NCBI GenBank assembly: GCA_903891505.1
Contig: CAITEO010000064.1
Coordinates: 1 to 6,548, forward strand
Reading direction: 5' to 3'
DNA: 6,548 nt
Source of the DNA: an uncultured Candidatus Woesearchaeota archaeon
GTDB lineage: Archaea; Nanobdellota; Nanobdellia; Woesearchaeales; 21-14-0-10-32-9
Shown here: positions 6,331 to 6,548 of the stretch, piece after piece
Numbering within the stretch: the first letter of the stretch is position 1
How the letters are laid out: each line of letters begins with the position of its first letter
Made by a program: the position numbers and the translations under genes
The notes under the pieces: model-generated
The model's input: only the letters and a program-made list of their open reading frames with translations
Databases searched by the model: none
Told to the model about the DNA's origin: nothing

Positions 6331-6343
6331 GTCTATTTATAGT
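6331..6343 (-). promoter_or_regulatory. TATA box of the zinc-ribbon membrane protein gene
   Basis: The minus strand reads ACTATAAATAGAC, a near-ideal archaeal TATA box centred about 28 bp before the ATG at 6309. It predicts a leaderless mRNA and thereby excludes the TTG at 6330 as the start codon. Confidence 0.7.
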
Positions 6344-6372
6344 TTTTGTTTTAGGTTTTGTTTCAATCCATA

Positions 6373-6468
6373 TTTAGAGTCAATTTCAAATTTTAGAGTC
6401 AATTTCAAATCTTAGAATCAATTTTAGAGTCAATTTTAGAGTCTAGAATCAATTTTAGGTTATAGAGT
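6373..6468. repeat. degenerate tandem repeat, core TTTAGAGTCAAT
   Basis: Two perfect adjacent 19-bp copies of TTTAGAGTCAATTTCAAAT (6373-6391 and 6392-6410) are followed by 12-bp units CTTAGAATCAAT (6411-6422) and TTTAGAGTCAAT (6423-6434). Shortened or altered copies follow: TTTAGAGTC (6435-6443), TAGAATCAAT (6444-6453), and weaker matches to 6468. A 9-bp sequence, TTTTAGGTT, occurs on both sides of the array (6349-6357 and 6453-6461). The array ends about 30 bp upstream of the zinc-ribbon gene's TATA box. It could be replication-slippage DNA, a cluster of protein-binding sites, or both. Confidence 0.85.
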
Positions 6469-6470
6469 TG

Positions 6471-6526
6471 AAAAAATCCAACAAACTTTTCAGTACAAAA
6501 AACAGTATAGTGTTGTGAATAAAAAA
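6471..6526 (-). terminator. cluster of three T6 tracts, probable terminator of an upstream minus-strand gene
   Basis: On the minus strand three runs of exactly six T occur at 6526-6521, 6502-6497 and 6476-6471, spaced about 25 bp apart, with no coding sequence between. Archaeal genes commonly end in such multiple short T runs, so this probably terminates a minus-strand gene lying beyond the right edge. The AT-rich composition makes a chance origin possible. Confidence 0.4.
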
Positions 6527-6548
6527 CTAATGTGTTTTCTGCACAAAA

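Larger units (their letters stand above)
6310..6548. other. non-coding AT-rich region
   Basis: Apart from the zinc-ribbon gene promoter, the tandem repeat and the T6 tracts described separately, I see nothing supported here: no open frame of useful length, no tRNA-like fold and no inverted repeats of note. One ATG at 6530 on the plus strand is open to the window edge for six codons only, too little to call. Confidence 0.7.

Noticed and set aside
6355..6470. CRISPR-like array: TTTCAATCC near 6361 and regularly spaced repeats
   Set aside because: GTTTCAAT resembles the end of some archaeal CRISPR repeats, but the repeated units are only 12-19 bp, lie directly next to each other and leave no unique spacers.
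6530..6548. ATG open to the right edge on the plus strand
   Set aside because: Only six codons are visible, and the possible TATA-like AGTATAGT upstream is weak and too close (about 23 bp).

Overview
The window looks like chromosomal DNA from an AT-rich archaeon. Three lines of evidence support this. First, there is an XPD/Rad3-type iron-sulfur helicase. Second, nearly every gene has an archaeal TATA-like box about 25-30 bp upstream of its ATG, with no room for a leader, as expected for leaderless mRNAs. Third, short oligo-T runs rather than hairpin terminators follow or separate genes. A small-genome DPANN-type archaeon (for example a Woesearchaeota/Pacearchaeota relative) would fit the mix of archaeal promoters with a bacterial-type aspartyl-tRNA synthetase, but the lineage is an inference.

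Layout, left to right: XPD-like DNA helicase (73-2193, minus); a 76-bp divergent promoter region; a small cysteine-rich putative lipoprotein (2270-2593, plus, the only plus-strand gene); a tail-to-tail junction with an oligo-T terminator; aspartyl-tRNA synthetase aspS (2616-4322, minus); a 2H phosphoesterase / 2'-5' RNA ligase-like protein (4434-4979, minus); a nitroreductase-family flavoprotein with a lysine-rich C-terminal extension (5062-5772, minus); a two-TM protein with a C-terminal zinc ribbon (5836-6309, minus); and 239 bp of non-coding, very AT-rich DNA with a degenerate tandem repeat and three T6 tracts.

The genes do not read as one pathway. Most have their own TATA box, so they look like separately transcribed housekeeping and accessory genes: helicase (probably repair), tRNA charging, RNA-end chemistry and a flavoprotein oxidoreductase. 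Promoter geometry also settles two start codons: the 2H protein and the zinc-ribbon protein both begin at an internal ATG rather than at an upstream in-frame TTG.

I found no CRISPR array, toxin-antitoxin pair, phage genes, insertion sequence, rRNA or tRNA, and nothing that amounts to a clearly new multi-gene system. The points most worth a second look are the bacterial-type, probably non-discriminating AspRS, the orphan cysteine-rich lipoprotein with its divergent promoter, the repeat array near the right edge, and the unusual C-terminal tails of the helicase and nitroreductase.
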